Shown one piece after another: positions 1-10,633 of a stretch of DNA of 64,000 nucleotides (position 1 is its first letter; each line of letters starts with the position of its first letter). The position numbers and the translations under genes were made by a program. The stretch lies in the NCBI GenBank assembly GCA_025667525.1, contig CM046882.1, positions 528,142,618 through 528,206,617 of the forward strand, in the 5' to 3' direction. The notes below the pieces were generated by a model. That model was not told the DNA's origin. It made no database searches and worked only from the letters and a program-made list of their open reading frames with translations. This stretch comes from Glebionis coronaria (lineage: Eukaryota; Streptophyta; Magnoliopsida; Asterales; Asteraceae).

Positions 1-3000
1 CAAACGCAGGTTTTGCAAATGCAGAATTAGAGAAAACAGATGGTTTTTCCAAGACAGAGGGTCTAGTCACTTTTTGAGCATTGGGTTGTCATACAACAGG
101 TTTCTTAACACTAGGTTCTACAATCTTCCACCCATCTTAGCAACGAGTTTCTGCAACTCTGCTATCGCTCTGTCCCTTTCTTGTAACTGAGCTTTCAACC
201 CTTTAATTTCCCAATTCTGTTCGTTCATTTCTCGAAACGTTTGGGAAAGTTTTTCTTGCAATTTATTATCATGTGGAAAACTACCAACGTCTTTTTACAA
301 AGCAAGTTCAAGAGAATGACAATGTTTTTGAAGGAAATTAGTTTTGTGTTGAAGTAACTCAAAAGCCTTTTTATCAACATTTTCTTTATGTTTTGAAAGC
401 TCAAGTTCAAGACGCTCACACTCTTTGATTTTATCAAGATATTTGCATGCAACATCAGAATATTCATCGATATCAGCACAAGATTAAAGAGTAACACAAA
501 AAATATCTTTGGAGATACATTCTTCTAAGAGTAGATCATATTCGTTTGAAAATTCTAATTTGTCATTTTGAAGGTCATCAATTTCTTTTTCAAGAGACTC
601 AACATATTTCAAATCATCAAACATTTCAGACTGAATTAAATTTTCAAACTCAAGAACATGTTCTTTTATTATCTTCGTATTTGGTATTAAAAGTTCTTTC
701 ACAAGCACAGTTATGTCGTGAGAAATCTCGGTTTTCCACTTATCCTTTTGACGTTTCTCCCAATCGCTTTCAATAATTGATTGAACATTATTAACGTGGT
801 GTTTAAGAAAACCAAGTATTTTTCTACTTTTGCTTTTAGAAGCATCTAGAGGCAAATAGTTAATATATTTAAAAACATTAGTTTTCCTCTTAGTGGCAAA
901 AGCTTTTTTCCATTGAATTCTTTTTTGTTTGCATTCTAAAAATAATTCCTCACGAGACTTCTGTTTTTGTGGAGTGAAAAGACCATAAAGACTGTTTTCA
1001 TAAGCATAGTTATATGGTTTCACAAAATCTTTATTGACCGGTGATCTACTCTCCTCATCCCAAAGGGACGTCTCTTCACTATCGATGTTAACTACTGGGC
1101 AGTCATTATCAGTCTATTCGGACTCATCAAGATATAAGTGAGGGTTCGCAGCTTGAGCTTGTTCGAGGTACTTGGGGGTGGCAAAGCTAGGTTGACCCTT
1201 GAAAAACGACCGAGGTGATATCATTCTTACGGTTTGAATAGAGTCATGTGTATTATAAACAACTTTTTTCAAAAAATCGACTTGTTCTTCGAGATCCTTT
1301 ACTTTTTCAGTATCTTTGGTTTGTCTATTTTTGAAATCTTGTTTTAATGTTTCAGCCTCTTGTTTCTTCTCGTCAAGAATTTTAGCAGAATCGGTGGTGT
1401 TCATAGATATCCTCTGTTCAAGTTCATTAACTTTTGTTGTGGCAAGGTACGTTTTTTGACGTTCATCACTTAATAAAACATTAAATTGACGTTTTTCTTT
1501 AGTTAACAAAGCAAGAGCTTCATTGTATTTATTTTTAAAATCGTCCTTTTTAACGTTGATGACACGACTTTTGTACCCCTCAAGCTCGTTGGTCTTTTGA
1601 AGAAGCTCAACCCTATAACTATCAATAGTCTCACTAGATTTTATAAGAGCGGATTTGCATTCTTCAAAATTTTGAGTGAGCGCTGCGTTTGCCTTCTTTA
1701 ATTGCTTTTGATTCTTTCTATTATCATTGACATCTTTTTGTAAACTAGCAATTAAATTAGCAAGCCCGACATGCTCCTCGTCATCATACTCATTTGCATG
1801 TTGATCATCCTCAAACTCATTATTGCACATGTCTGATGAATCGGGTGTGGTATTGCTATCAACCGTTTCCATCATACACGTGTCAGTAACTGTCGTTGGA
1901 AGAGCACTATGCTCATGTGTATCATCAAACACATTATATTCAACATCATCTTGTACCTTATCAATTGGCTCGGTATCAAAGATAGGACCATTGTCATCTT
2001 CAGTGACATTAAGAACCTCATGAATCTTTGCCATGTATGAATAATGTGCCTCGAGTTCTTGGTCGGAGATTTCATCATCTATGTCGTCAAGCATTTCTCC
2101 TTCCTCAGCTGATAACTTGATTCCAGCTTCCATTTTCTTGCACAACATCATCTTTTCCTTATGATAACCATAATCTTTAGCCCTCTTTGGCTGCCTGCAT
2201 TCCCTAGCCAAATGCCCAAAACCTCTGCAGTTATAACACTGAATCCCACTTTGTTGCATAACTTGAGTACCAACAGTTTCCCTATTTCCAACAACAGTAG
2301 CCACCCTCTGATTATCATACTTAGGTTGTCGATCATACTTTGAAGGACTCTCAACACGTCTTCGTGTGTCATACCTTGGAGGACTCTGTGCATGGGTGTT
2401 CCTCGAGTTTGAAGATGTTCGAAGGTTGTTGTTGGTGGGTTTGTAGATTTTCTTATATTGCTTCATAACGAAAGCCATTTGTTGCTTGAATTCCCTATCC
2501 TTTTGAGCTATTTCTTCATCACTGTCTTCTTTGGATGATTGCTCAGGTGTGGGTGATGGTGCTCTTGCAACTTCTTTTCCTCGGGATCGTGTTGGAACAT
2601 GTGACTTGGAGACAATGGATGATCGTGGTGATGATGATTGAGTAGAGTAGGTCTTTGAAGTACGGGAGTGATATTCTGGGTAATGTTGAGTGGTAGACAC
2701 CAAAGCAAGTGGATTGGAAATCTTTGCAACTCGTTCAGCTCGAAGTTCATTTGCCTTATTTTGGAATTGTTTCAAGATGTCAAAGAGCTTGTGATATGAA
2801 ACTTCGTCTAACTTTTGTTGTTGTTTCACCAAGGTGACAAATCGTGTCCACTCTGGTTGAAGTTGCTGTAGAAATTGGGCATTGACTTGCATGGTGGAAA
2901 CTTGCAAGTTGTTTTGAGTCATATCATTCATCATCTTGTAGAATCGGGAGTAATAAGAATCAATTGATTCCCCATCCTTTGATGTAAACTTGCCAAAGTT

Positions 3001-3462
3001 CCAAAACATCTTAGTTTTCACATCTTGTTTGTTAAGTGATTCACCTTGTTGCAGTCTTTCAATGGCCGTCCACATTTCTTGAGCAGTAGGACATGCGTCA
3101 ACCGTAGAGTAAATCTCATCTCCAATGCCACTGAGAATTAAGTAGATTGCTTCCTTCTCTGCATCAAACCACGCACGGTTCTCTGGGGTGAGGTCGGTCC
3201 TCTTTTCATCACGTTCATATGCGGGTTGTGCGTCACTTGTGTCTGTGGCTGGTACTGCAGGAACTTGAATCCTTGAGAGTTTATAGGGTCCTTCCAAAAT
3301 ACATTTCCTTAAAGCATCACCGTTAGGTTTTGTGTCAAGGTAACGTATAAAACGGGATTGCCATTGATCATATCGACCCGCCACAAGCATTGGTGGTCTT
3401 TCTTTGTTACCTGCCATCATTATGTTGTTGTTCGTCACACGATATTCGGCAGTAGAATCCAT
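1..3462 (-). pseudogene. copia gag (gag-pol) reading frame of element C, nonsense-broken
   Basis: The frame starts with ATG at 3462 and is open for 782 codons. It contains a gag-type N-terminus (RPPML near residue 23), a CCHC zinc knuckle (CYNCRGFGHLAREC, about residues 407-420) and long coiled-coil stretches after residue 560. The same frame then continues past an in-frame TAG (1114-1116), a TAA (484-486), another TAA (295-297) and a TAG (118-120). Between these stops it still reads as a charged coiled coil, so they are nonsense mutations in one former frame and not gene ends. Gag would have formed the virus-like particle and packaged the RNA. Protease, integrase and RT would lie beyond base 1. 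Without the stops the frame would be at least 1,100 codons long, as in element A. Confidence 0.8.
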
Positions 3463-3802
3463 CTCAATATTATATGAAATGATGAATCGAATGTGGATCT
3501 TAAGTAGTTGTGTTGTGATTGTTTGGTTGTTGAAATTCCGAAAATTGTGATTTTTTTCTCAGCCCGACAATAAATTCCTCAGTCCGACAAAACGGTAGAC
3601 CTAAAAAATTTGTAATCACCAAATTTTGAAATTGAGCTAGAAATGTCCTAAAACTAGTATGGAAAAAATTTGATTTTACTTGACCTAAAAATGTTAACTC
3701 TTTTTTTATTATTATTATTTTTTAATCTTCGTGTAAACTACGTTCCGAAACTAGTCTAGATGGTGGCTAAGTCTAAAAAATACTCAAACAAAATTTAGCT
3801 AA

Positions 3803-4205
3803 ACATGTCATCGGAATGTCCATCGGAATGCCCATCAGAATGTTGGTTGTCGGAGTGCTTAGATCGGAATGTCCTTTAGATCGCAATGTACTGTCGAAAT
3901 CCTTAGATCGGAATGAGGTTTTGACCGCAATGTGTACCTATCGAAATCCCAGATCGCAATGTCCTTCTGTCGCAATATTCTGTCGCAATGTGTACACACC
4001 TATCGCAATGTGGCTGTCGCAATGTGGGCAGAGTAACGTTTCAAGATTGCCCTAAATCCGTCGCAATCCATGATCGCAATAACGATCGCAATAAGCGTCG
4101 GAATAAGGGGGCTATCGCAATACCGATCGCAAAGTAAAATCCTAGGGTTATTGCGATCGAAACCGTACTTACCTTTTCCGAGATTGTAGCTGTCGCAATT
4201 AGGGA
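3803..4205 (-). repeat. degenerate short-repeat array in the leader of element C (core TCGCAAT / TCGGAAT)
   Basis: Between the gag start and the primer site the sequence contains about 17 copies of the 7-mers TCGCAAT or TCGGAAT on the plus strand (ATTGCGA / ATTCCGA in the element's sense). They are spaced irregularly, about 10-30 bases apart, and often extended to GATCGCAATGT. No gene is supported here. The array occupies the same place, between primer site and gag, as the TTCCG-core array of element A, and some of its units resemble that core (TTCCGAT). Confidence 0.75.
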
Positions 4206-4452
4206 CCTTTTTGTTCAACTTTTTAGGCAACGATTTTAGCAACTTTTAGGCAACAAATTTAGCAACTTTTAGGCAACAAGATCGTGTTTTTAACCAAACC
4301 AAAACAACCAAATCTCTACAACAAGATTAAAGAAGTTATACGATTAAGAAACACAATCAAACACAAGAAAAATCTTGAATTCGAGGAAGAAATATGGATC
4401 AAATCAAACGGATCATATGAAAACACAACAACCAATCACAAAACTACCCCAT

Positions 4453-4466
4453 GGCGATTGATACCA
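4453..4466 (-). promoter_or_regulatory. primer-binding site of element C (initiator tRNA-Met type)
   Basis: Read on the minus strand, the sequence begins TGGTATCA, the standard start of plant copia primer sites that pair with the 3' end of initiator tRNA-Met, and continues ATCGCC. It lies 2 bases inside the proposed LTR end, the same spacing as in element A. The match is good over 8 bases and weak after that. Confidence 0.65.
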
Positions 4467-4468
4467 AT

Positions 4469-4854
4469 TGTTGTCCCTAATATTATGGTTGTAATACACG
4501 AATTAAAGAAAGAAATGAAGATATTAGAAGAATTCTAGAGAGAGAAAGTAGAGAGAAATGGTTGGAACTAGGTGAATGTTAGATTGAGAAGTGAGAAATA
4601 CAAATGAACCAACACCCTTCCTAACATGCTAGGAAGGGTATATATAGTCCACCCACATACGGGCTTCTTTATGGACTATATGGTTTGGGTCGGGCTTTCC
4701 TTTTGGGCTTTGGTTACTTATTAATGAACCTTAGCTTAAAGTTAAGCCCGTAATAACACGACTAATATACTACCTATTACAACGTTCTAAAATACGATAC
4801 ATAATAAACATATGACCGAGCATTCTTGTTTGACTCAATATTTTGAGGCTAACA
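4469..4854 (-). repeat. 5' LTR of copia element C
   Basis: The proposed LTR is 386 bp. In the element's sense it begins TGTTAG and ends CAACA, directly before the primer site. A strong TATA element (CTATATATAC in sense, about 4633-4647) and a pyrimidine-rich CTCTCT tract near the 3' end resemble the LTR of element A (10039-10366). The left edge is well supported. The right edge rests only on the TG terminus and on similar length, so it could be off. No second LTR or target duplication is available in the window. Confidence 0.6.
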
Positions 4855-5190
4855 CTTTTAGTTTAAAATAGATAACTAAACCATTTTCTTTTATCCACCA
4901 AGAACGACTGAGTCGCACTTTCTACTGGAAATCAATTCGAAAAGATCGGTTTAACGAACTTTCATACGAGGGAAACCCTTCTATTAATACACAATCCACG
5001 CGTAAGTTTTTGATAAGTTAAAGGTGAAATTATTGATAACCCACGCGTACGTTTTTGCCAAATCACCCCTGGGTTTTGCTCCCATTCCCCCCCCCCCCCC
5101 CCCCGACACCTTAGGTTGTATGAAGACTATGTAATTTAAACTAAAATAGAAAGATAAGGTTCTTCTTGAACCAAGTATAACGAGAACAAT
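4855..5190. other. intergenic DNA with an 18-base poly-C run
   Basis: No gene is visible. The stretch holds two near copies of a CACGCGTA(A/C)GTTTTTG word about 46 bases apart and an uninterrupted run of 18 C at 5087-5104. The poly-C run is prone to slippage and sequencing error, and the short frames across it carry no recognizable protein features. Confidence 0.5.
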
Positions 5191-5191
5191 A

Positions 5192-5210
5192 CCCGTGCGT
5201 TGCACGGGTG
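5192..5210. repeat. perfect 8-bp stem / 3-nt loop hairpin, Helitron-end-like
   Basis: ACCCGTGC-GTT-GCACGGGT is a perfect palindrome around a 3-base loop. This GC-rich palindrome resembles the subterminal hairpins of plant Helitrons. No CTRR end follows at the expected distance on either strand, so Helitron identity is not shown. Confidence 0.45.
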
Positions 5211-7535
5211 AACGCTTATTTATAAGTTAGGAAATGTTTTAACGTCTTAAATTTAAAAATAAAAACATTTTCATAAGAAAAGCTTAGACAAACTCGTTAG
5301 TATTTAGTATGTAAAACAATTTATGGCATGTAGTATAGTAAACATATAATGAATTATATAATCGTTATATAATCGTCTACTAAGAGTTTGTTCGTTTTGA
5401 ATTTCCATTTCCTAATAATTTGTAGTATTTAGTCTACAAAACATGTTTTCATAACACATAAAATATGAAATGCACTGTTTAGCTCTCTACTAATACAGGT
5501 GTTCATGCCACAATGGAACACGACTACACCCGATTATCAATTCACATATAAGAGAATTAAGGAGGAATGCACACGGTTTTTAAGTGACATGTTGACGTTA
5601 AAGCACATGCGCTTAGACGGGGCCGGCCTTTGGGTCTCCTTAATTGTGTTACTTGACGTGAACCATTTTCTGTAGGTAATGGTTGTTGTACGTTTTGCTG
5701 AGATGTAGGAAAACCTATAAACAATATGTTAGATATGTAAAATGAGAAGAATTTGAATAAAAGTTGATAGGTATATGTTCTAGTTATGCTCACATGGTCT
5801 AACGTTGTGAGGAACCCGTTGAATGCTTGCTTGAGACGCATGTCTACCACGACGTCGTAATGGTGGAACTATATCATCATTGGTGGTAGCAACAGACACA
5901 TGTTCTGAAGATGTTGTTTCTCCTGATTGTTGTTGTGGTATATTAAAGGTTGGCCTCAATGTTGGAGTGACCGTAAACCAAACCGATATAGAATAGGTAA
6001 CGTTGTTAAAACATTAGGCGCATGTGGTTCAGATGGGCCACTATTGTTAGTAATATCAGTTAAAGGGGTGCGCTTAAATGTGGTCGACCTCGGGTCTCCT
6101 ATTTGGATCTTCGTTTTCATTTGAAAGGTTCATTCTATCGGTTATCTAAAATATATTTACCCTTATTGATCAAGCAATAACATAATATGATATACTGAAT
6201 ATGACATAAGCATTATATCCGTCAAATAAATAATATAGAAGTATCTATCACAAAGTGGCATACAATAGAGGTATTTTAAAGAAAAGAGAGGCTAGATGCT
6301 CCTGCTATTAGCTAACTAAGAATATGAAAACATATTACCCTTATATGGAATGTACTTTTAGCATAGTAAGTGAACCAAAATAAGCTTTCACTAATATGGT
6401 ATGAAATAAGCAAAGCACATATTATACAATCAGGAGACTAACCTTTCAAGACAACCCAAATATGAAATGAGAAAATATGTATGAACGATATAGTGGTCTT
6501 TCCTGCAAGTTTCAGTTACTGTACATAAAAAGTTTAAAATCAACATATTGTAACATTAAGGTGGATCAAATATATATTCTGAGTACAACGTTCATTAGCA
6601 AATGTGAAATAACTTACTCATCAAGCTTGTAAAAGAAATAAAGCATGACAAGTTGACAACTGTGCTAATTTTTGAAATTAAAAATTTAAATGATAGACGA
6701 ATGTGCTAAGTTTGTTGTATAGCGTTTTTTGCCGCTTAAAATGAGTGACCAAAACGGTGCCATAAGTTGATAATATTTTATGCAAAGTTTGTTAAATCTA
6801 CACTTGCTGCAACAAATAAGAGTAATACAAAATGCACCACAATTAAAGTACCCATTTATCTGAAAGTTTGTTTTGAGTGTCACTATTACTTTTATAAATA
6901 TCCTTATTTTTTACTTTTGTAATTATCCTCATCTTTGAAAGTGATTTTAGTAAAAATATATTTAGCAATACATCAAATGTAAAGTTACTGATGCATAATG
7001 TCGAAATGGGCATAAATAATAAAATAATGCATAAATGATAAGTTACTGATGCATAGTGTCAAAATGGGGAACGGTTTAACATCTGGTAAAATGGCAAACT
7101 ATATGGAAAATCATAGAATATAAAAAGCAAGTATGACAAAGGAAGTTGCATGCAAAATCTTGATCTTTTTAAGACATGGAAGTAAAAATTGAAGTATGGT
7201 TCTGCACTTTTTAAATACAAAGAGGATATGTAGTTTGTGCTTAGGCCAATTAATTTAGACTGAATAAAACTAACATTCAAATGAACCATAGGAAAACGTC
7301 ATCTCAAAGATGGTATCAGATTCGTAATTGCTAACATAAACACAAACAAAAATAAGCTAAGGAACATTGAAGAAACTACAATAATTGATAAAAAGAAGAT
7401 TATTTTGATTAATAAGCTATTAATCTTTTATTAAATAAGCTTAGAAACAAAGACAAAATTAAGAAACACATGGAAACAATGAATGAACAATGAAGCCAAA
7501 AAAAAATCCTAAATCTCTTCATCATGGAGAACACT
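5211..7535. other. AT-rich intergenic DNA, no supported gene
   Basis: I see no gene. Two short stretches (about 5609-5643 and 6070-6103) share a diverged word, GCGCTTA...GGTCTCCT. Minus-strand frames near 5557-5850 give a short Arg/Pro/Lys-rich peptide that might be a degraded transposon exon, but no family can be named. The rest is low-complexity AT-rich sequence. Confidence 0.4.
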
Positions 7536-7705
7536 AACATTTTCATCACCAATATTTTCATCACCAAAGTTTCCTTGATGGACAGCAACAATATTTTCGT
7601 CACCAACATTCGTTCATAGACAACAACAACATTTTCATCACCAACATTTCCTTGATGGACTGCAGCAATATATTTTCATCACCAACATTTCCTTCGTGGA
7701 CATCT
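7536..7705. repeat. degenerate tandem repeat with TTTTCATCACCAA(C/T)A units
   Basis: The phrase TTTTCATCACCAACATT, followed by CCTTGATGGAC-like sequence, recurs four to five times over about 170 bases with variable spacing. On the minus strand it can encode short repeated VGDEN-like peptides, but the frame is not kept through the array. This looks like a decayed minisatellite and not a gene. Confidence 0.55.
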
Positions 7706-8400
7706 TCTTGAGAAACTTCATGAAACTCCGAATCTTCAATAACAATGGCATCATTCCAGTTCTAGTTCACCAGGTTCTTTTCACGTTTGAGCTGTTTCAT
7801 ATCCATATGCGAAAGAAAATGGAAATGGAGTTCCTGAATGTTGTCCATAGTTGATGATTTATGTTAACAACAATGACGTCAAAAGAATAAAAGTGATAAA
7901 TAGGGTTACATGTGGATGAACATTGTATACATGAGTCTCTTTATATAATGGCTTAGCTACCACAATTACGCCAGAAGTAGCACTTTTTAAGTACCAGATT
8001 TAAAGGAAAGTTTGTTACATTGTGGATATATTCATGTTATTTCGTACTTATCCAAATTGCATGTTTTATAAAACGTGGGATATAAAGCTTCACAATCTAC
8101 ATTTAGATAAGTATGACTATTTTATGTGGTACAAATTTGTTAAAGGAAAGATCATACGGTATTTAGATAGTGACATGTCATCATTCTTTCTCTCTGAAGT
8201 GTCCTCAATAAATAAGGGTAATATATAAAATGATGCTAAGCTCATCTATAAGACTATGTTTATTCCCAACTTTCTCCAACTCAACCTATCATTATAATAT
8301 TATTTTCTTACTCCTCCACTACACAAACTATACATACAAACAATCTAATTTTTTTTAACATTTATCAACAATCCAGCAAAACCCAACCCAACTTAACCCA
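7706..8400. other. intergenic DNA, no supported feature
   Basis: AT-rich sequence with no convincing frame. The short plus-strand frame at 8022-8228 has no recognizable domain and no coding bias that I can see. Confidence 0.4.
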
Positions 8401-8408
8401 ACCTAATA

Positions 8409-8683
8409 GCATCCACTATGATGGACTTTTTGAAAGGTCTAAACATTAATAAAGTCATTAATTTACAAAGATGTTGATGTTATAAACTTTGTGTACTATG
8501 GGTAAACCTTTTTAAGTTTATAAAATGCTTAACAATTACTCACATATTAAATTATGAAGAGGTAAAAGATCTTAGACCTCTTCATTCCACATAGACATTA
8601 AACCTCAACTCACTATGGATAAAACAAATTATAAACCTCTTCATATGTTTTGAACTTATTATTGAAATGACCATAGTAGATGC
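8409..8683. mobile_element. MITE-like element with imperfect terminal inverted repeats
   Basis: The ends GCATCCACTATGATGG (from 8409) and the complement of CCATAGTAGATGC (to 8683) form imperfect terminal inverted repeats sharing GCATC-ACTATG. The 7-base word CCTAATA flanks both sides (8402-8408 and 8684-8690), as expected for a target duplication. The 275-bp interior is AT-rich and has no ORF. A length of 7 bases does not fit the usual hAT (8) or Mutator (9) values exactly, so the superfamily is left open. Confidence 0.55.
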
Positions 8684-9083
8684 CCTAATACATAATATTA
8701 TTTTTTTTACATTTAATTTAACTACCAACCAAAATTGATAACGCAAAAGTTATACTCCGTATTAATTTACCAACCAAACCAAAATTGATTTATTTAATTT
8801 GAAAAAAAACATTGGAAAAAAACAAATAGTGAAAAGCAAATAGGAAAAGTGAAAACACGTTAACAAATAGTGAAAGTAAATGGTTGAATTAGCAAAATCA
8901 AAAGATTCAAACTTTCTCTGTCATTTTCAATGCAACAGGTCACGATCTGAAAGTCACTTAGTACTTGCAATATAATATTTTTTTTTGACTTTATATGTTC
9001 CAACCGGTTGCACTAGACTGATAAACATGGTCTAAATAAATAACTTATTTTTAGTAAGATGCTAAGAGCCAAGGACTTACAAT

Positions 9084-9380
9084 CAGTGGCGGACGCATGA
9101 AATTTTAGTGTGGGAGGGGAACAAATATTTTTAATAATAACAAAGCGAAAAAACTAGAATTCGAATAAAAAATCGAGTATTATAACTTAAAATTGAAGAT
9201 TTCTAAGTTTTACTGTGTTAAATGTTGGAATTCAATGTGTGAATGGGGGCAATTTGAGATTCGAGTGAGGGCATTTTAAAAAAGCGCTAACATTTAAAAA
9301 AAAATACACTAAAATTTCGTCTTTTTAGTCGAACAATGGGGGCACCGCCACCCCGAGGCTATAAAGTCTGTCCGCCCCTG
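9084..9380. mobile_element. hAT-type MITE, 297 bp
   Basis: The element starts CAGTGGCGGAC and ends GTCCGCCCCTG, giving 11-bp inverted ends with one mismatch. It is flanked by CTTACAAT (9076-9083) and CTTACAAC (9381-9388), an 8-base duplication with one change, which is the hAT signature. The interior is non-coding. Its right end directly abuts the kinase fragment at 9389, so it probably inserted into or beside that pseudogene. Confidence 0.75.
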
Positions 9381-9388
9381 CTTACAAC

Positions 9389-9790
9389 AGAACAGTTGGC
9401 GAGCGATTCAGATTTTTGCTTGTCTAGAATTGGTCCATCGAATCAGCCCCCAATTTACGTCAACACTAGGATTAAAGGCACATTCGGATATTTAGATCCA
9501 AATTCCTTTTCAACTTGTCGGCTGACTAGAAAGTCTGATGTATATGCTGTTGGGGCTAGGAGCAATGGGAATTGGCATAGATGGACTCAAGATTCTATTA
9601 TGGAAGGTAGGCTAAAGCAAATGGTTGATTCCAATATAAGGATGAGGATACCCCAATGATTAAGGGAATTTTCACGGCTTGCAAACCAGTGTTTGCATGG
9701 CCATTCAAAATAGTGTCCTACAATGGCCCAGGTTGCGGACTTAGTAAAAATGTACCAATATTTGTTTTTCCATCCAACGGAAAACTCACG
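9389..9790 (+). pseudogene. receptor-like protein kinase fragment (C-terminal lobe)
   Basis: One reading frame shows the kinase activation segment and what follows: SDFCLS (the DFG motif with G changed to C), then a VNTRIKGTFGYLDP stretch typical of receptor-like cytoplasmic domains, RLTRKSDVYAVG (subdomain IX), a WxQDSIMEGRL stretch, and the LANQCLHGHSK...PTMAQVADLVK stretch of subdomain XI. The frame has stops at 9657-9659 and 9711-9713 and has lost about 20 residues after YAVG. The N-lobe and the catalytic HRD loop are absent. The subfamily (perhaps a malectin/CrRLK1L-like kinase) is a guess; that it is a dead plant kinase fragment is well supported. A MITE abuts its 5' end. Confidence 0.75.
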
Positions 9791-10033
9791 TATTATTTTC
9801 ACTTTCAGTTTTCATAGTTCGTCATGCCACTTTATATTTTGCATCTCACAAAGTTTTTCGTCAGTTAGTACCTGATGGTAAGTTCCTTAACTTTCAAATA
9901 AGAGATTAAGAATTCAAACCTCGGGTACAGCTGTGGGTGGCACAAAAGGGTTGGAAACGGTCCCGGATAAACCTGGTGAAGCCGTGTACATATGAGTAAA
10001 AAAGACTCACCCTCCCAGGAAAAACCACATTTG
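9791..10033. other. intergenic DNA up to the insertion site of element A
   Basis: Non-coding. A stretch near 9905-10010 has, on the minus strand, a GGTTTGAATTC word resembling a pol III B box, but no A box was found. The last five bases before the element, tttac (10034-10038), are its target duplication. Confidence 0.45.
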
Positions 10034-10038
10034 TTTAC

Positions 10039-10366
10039 TGTTAGAAATACGTTTTACGTATATTAGAAATATCGGTCACTCCACAATATTATTTATGTTG
10101 TAATAGCTCGTAGTTAACAAATAGTCATTAGTTGCTTATTAAGTTAAGTAAGAACCGGTCCATGGGCTTGTCATGGACCGGCCCAAGCCCATGTAGCTTG
10201 GAAGTATAAATACCCCTTTCCACCATGGAAAGGGGTTGGTTGTTGTCATTTTCTAGTTTCCACTTAATGAAATAACACATAGTTTCTCTCACTTTCTCTC
10301 TCTAACTTTCTCTCTCTAGAAATCATCAACCCCCTTCATAGATTCATAGGTTATCAATATTCTACA
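10039..10366 (+). repeat. 5' LTR of element A
   Basis: The 328-bp LTR runs from TGTTAGAAATACG to ATATTCTACA. It has a TATA box (TATAAATA, 10205-10212) and a pyrimidine-rich CTCTCT tract in the transcribed part. Against the 3' LTR I count two substitutions, both in the first 50 bases. The ends are confirmed by the flanking tttac duplication. Confidence 0.95.
10155..10212 (+). promoter_or_regulatory. LTR core promoter: 10-bp inverted repeat followed by a TATA box
   Basis: CCGGTCCATG (10155-10164) and CATGGACCGG (10172-10181) form a perfect inverted repeat 24 bases upstream of TATAAATA (10205-10212). The same arrangement is present in the 3' LTR and, on the other strand, in the LTR of copy B. 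The TATA box would drive the genomic RNA. The palindrome could bind a dimeric factor or fold as RNA, but its role is not known. Confidence 0.7.
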
Positions 10367-10368
10367 TT

Positions 10369-10381
10369 TGGTATCAAGAGC
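10369..10381 (+). promoter_or_regulatory. primer-binding site of element A (initiator tRNA-Met type)
   Basis: TGGTATCAAGAGC begins two bases after the LTR. It matches the common plant copia primer site TGGTATCAGAGC except for one extra A after TGGTATCA. It would prime minus-strand DNA synthesis. Confidence 0.85.
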
Positions 10382-10633
10382 TATGGGGTGATTTAAGGTA
10401 GTGATTTGTGTGGTTCTTTAGTTTTTGATTGTATTAGTGTTCTTTAAGAAAATCCATCTTGATTCTTGGTGTTTTTGGTGTTTTTGTGATTGGGATTAGT
10501 GGATAAGTATTAGTTTTTACTTATTATTGTTGAAATCACAAAACTTTTTGGGTCATTTGGTCAAAATCTGGGTTTAATCTCTCTTTTTTGTGGTCGACTG
10601 TTCTTCGTATTAAGTTTCTGATTACCCAGCAAA

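Larger units (their letters stand above)
1..4854 (-). mobile_element. Ty1/copia LTR retrotransposon C, 5' part only (decayed)
   Basis: This is the 5' portion of a copia element read on the minus strand. Going from 4854 downwards it shows an LTR, a tRNA-Met-like primer site, a ~1-kb repetitive leader, and a gag frame with a CCHC knuckle that runs to the window edge. The rest of pol and the 3' LTR lie outside the window. The gag differs clearly from that of element A (10039-27820) but has the same plan: a short N-terminal RPPML motif, a CCHC knuckle, then long coiled coils. Several in-frame stops show that it is dead. The right LTR edge is inferred from TG...CA ends and is less certain than the left edge, which the primer site fixes. 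Confidence 0.8.

Noticed and set aside
5557..5850. Possible transposon protein exon (Arg/Pro/Lys-rich peptide, minus strand)
   Set aside because: The stretch is too short and has no family motif; kept only as a remark on the intergenic stretch.
9905..10010. Possible tRNA-derived SINE before element A
   Set aside because: Only a weak B-box-like word was found, with no A box or end structure.
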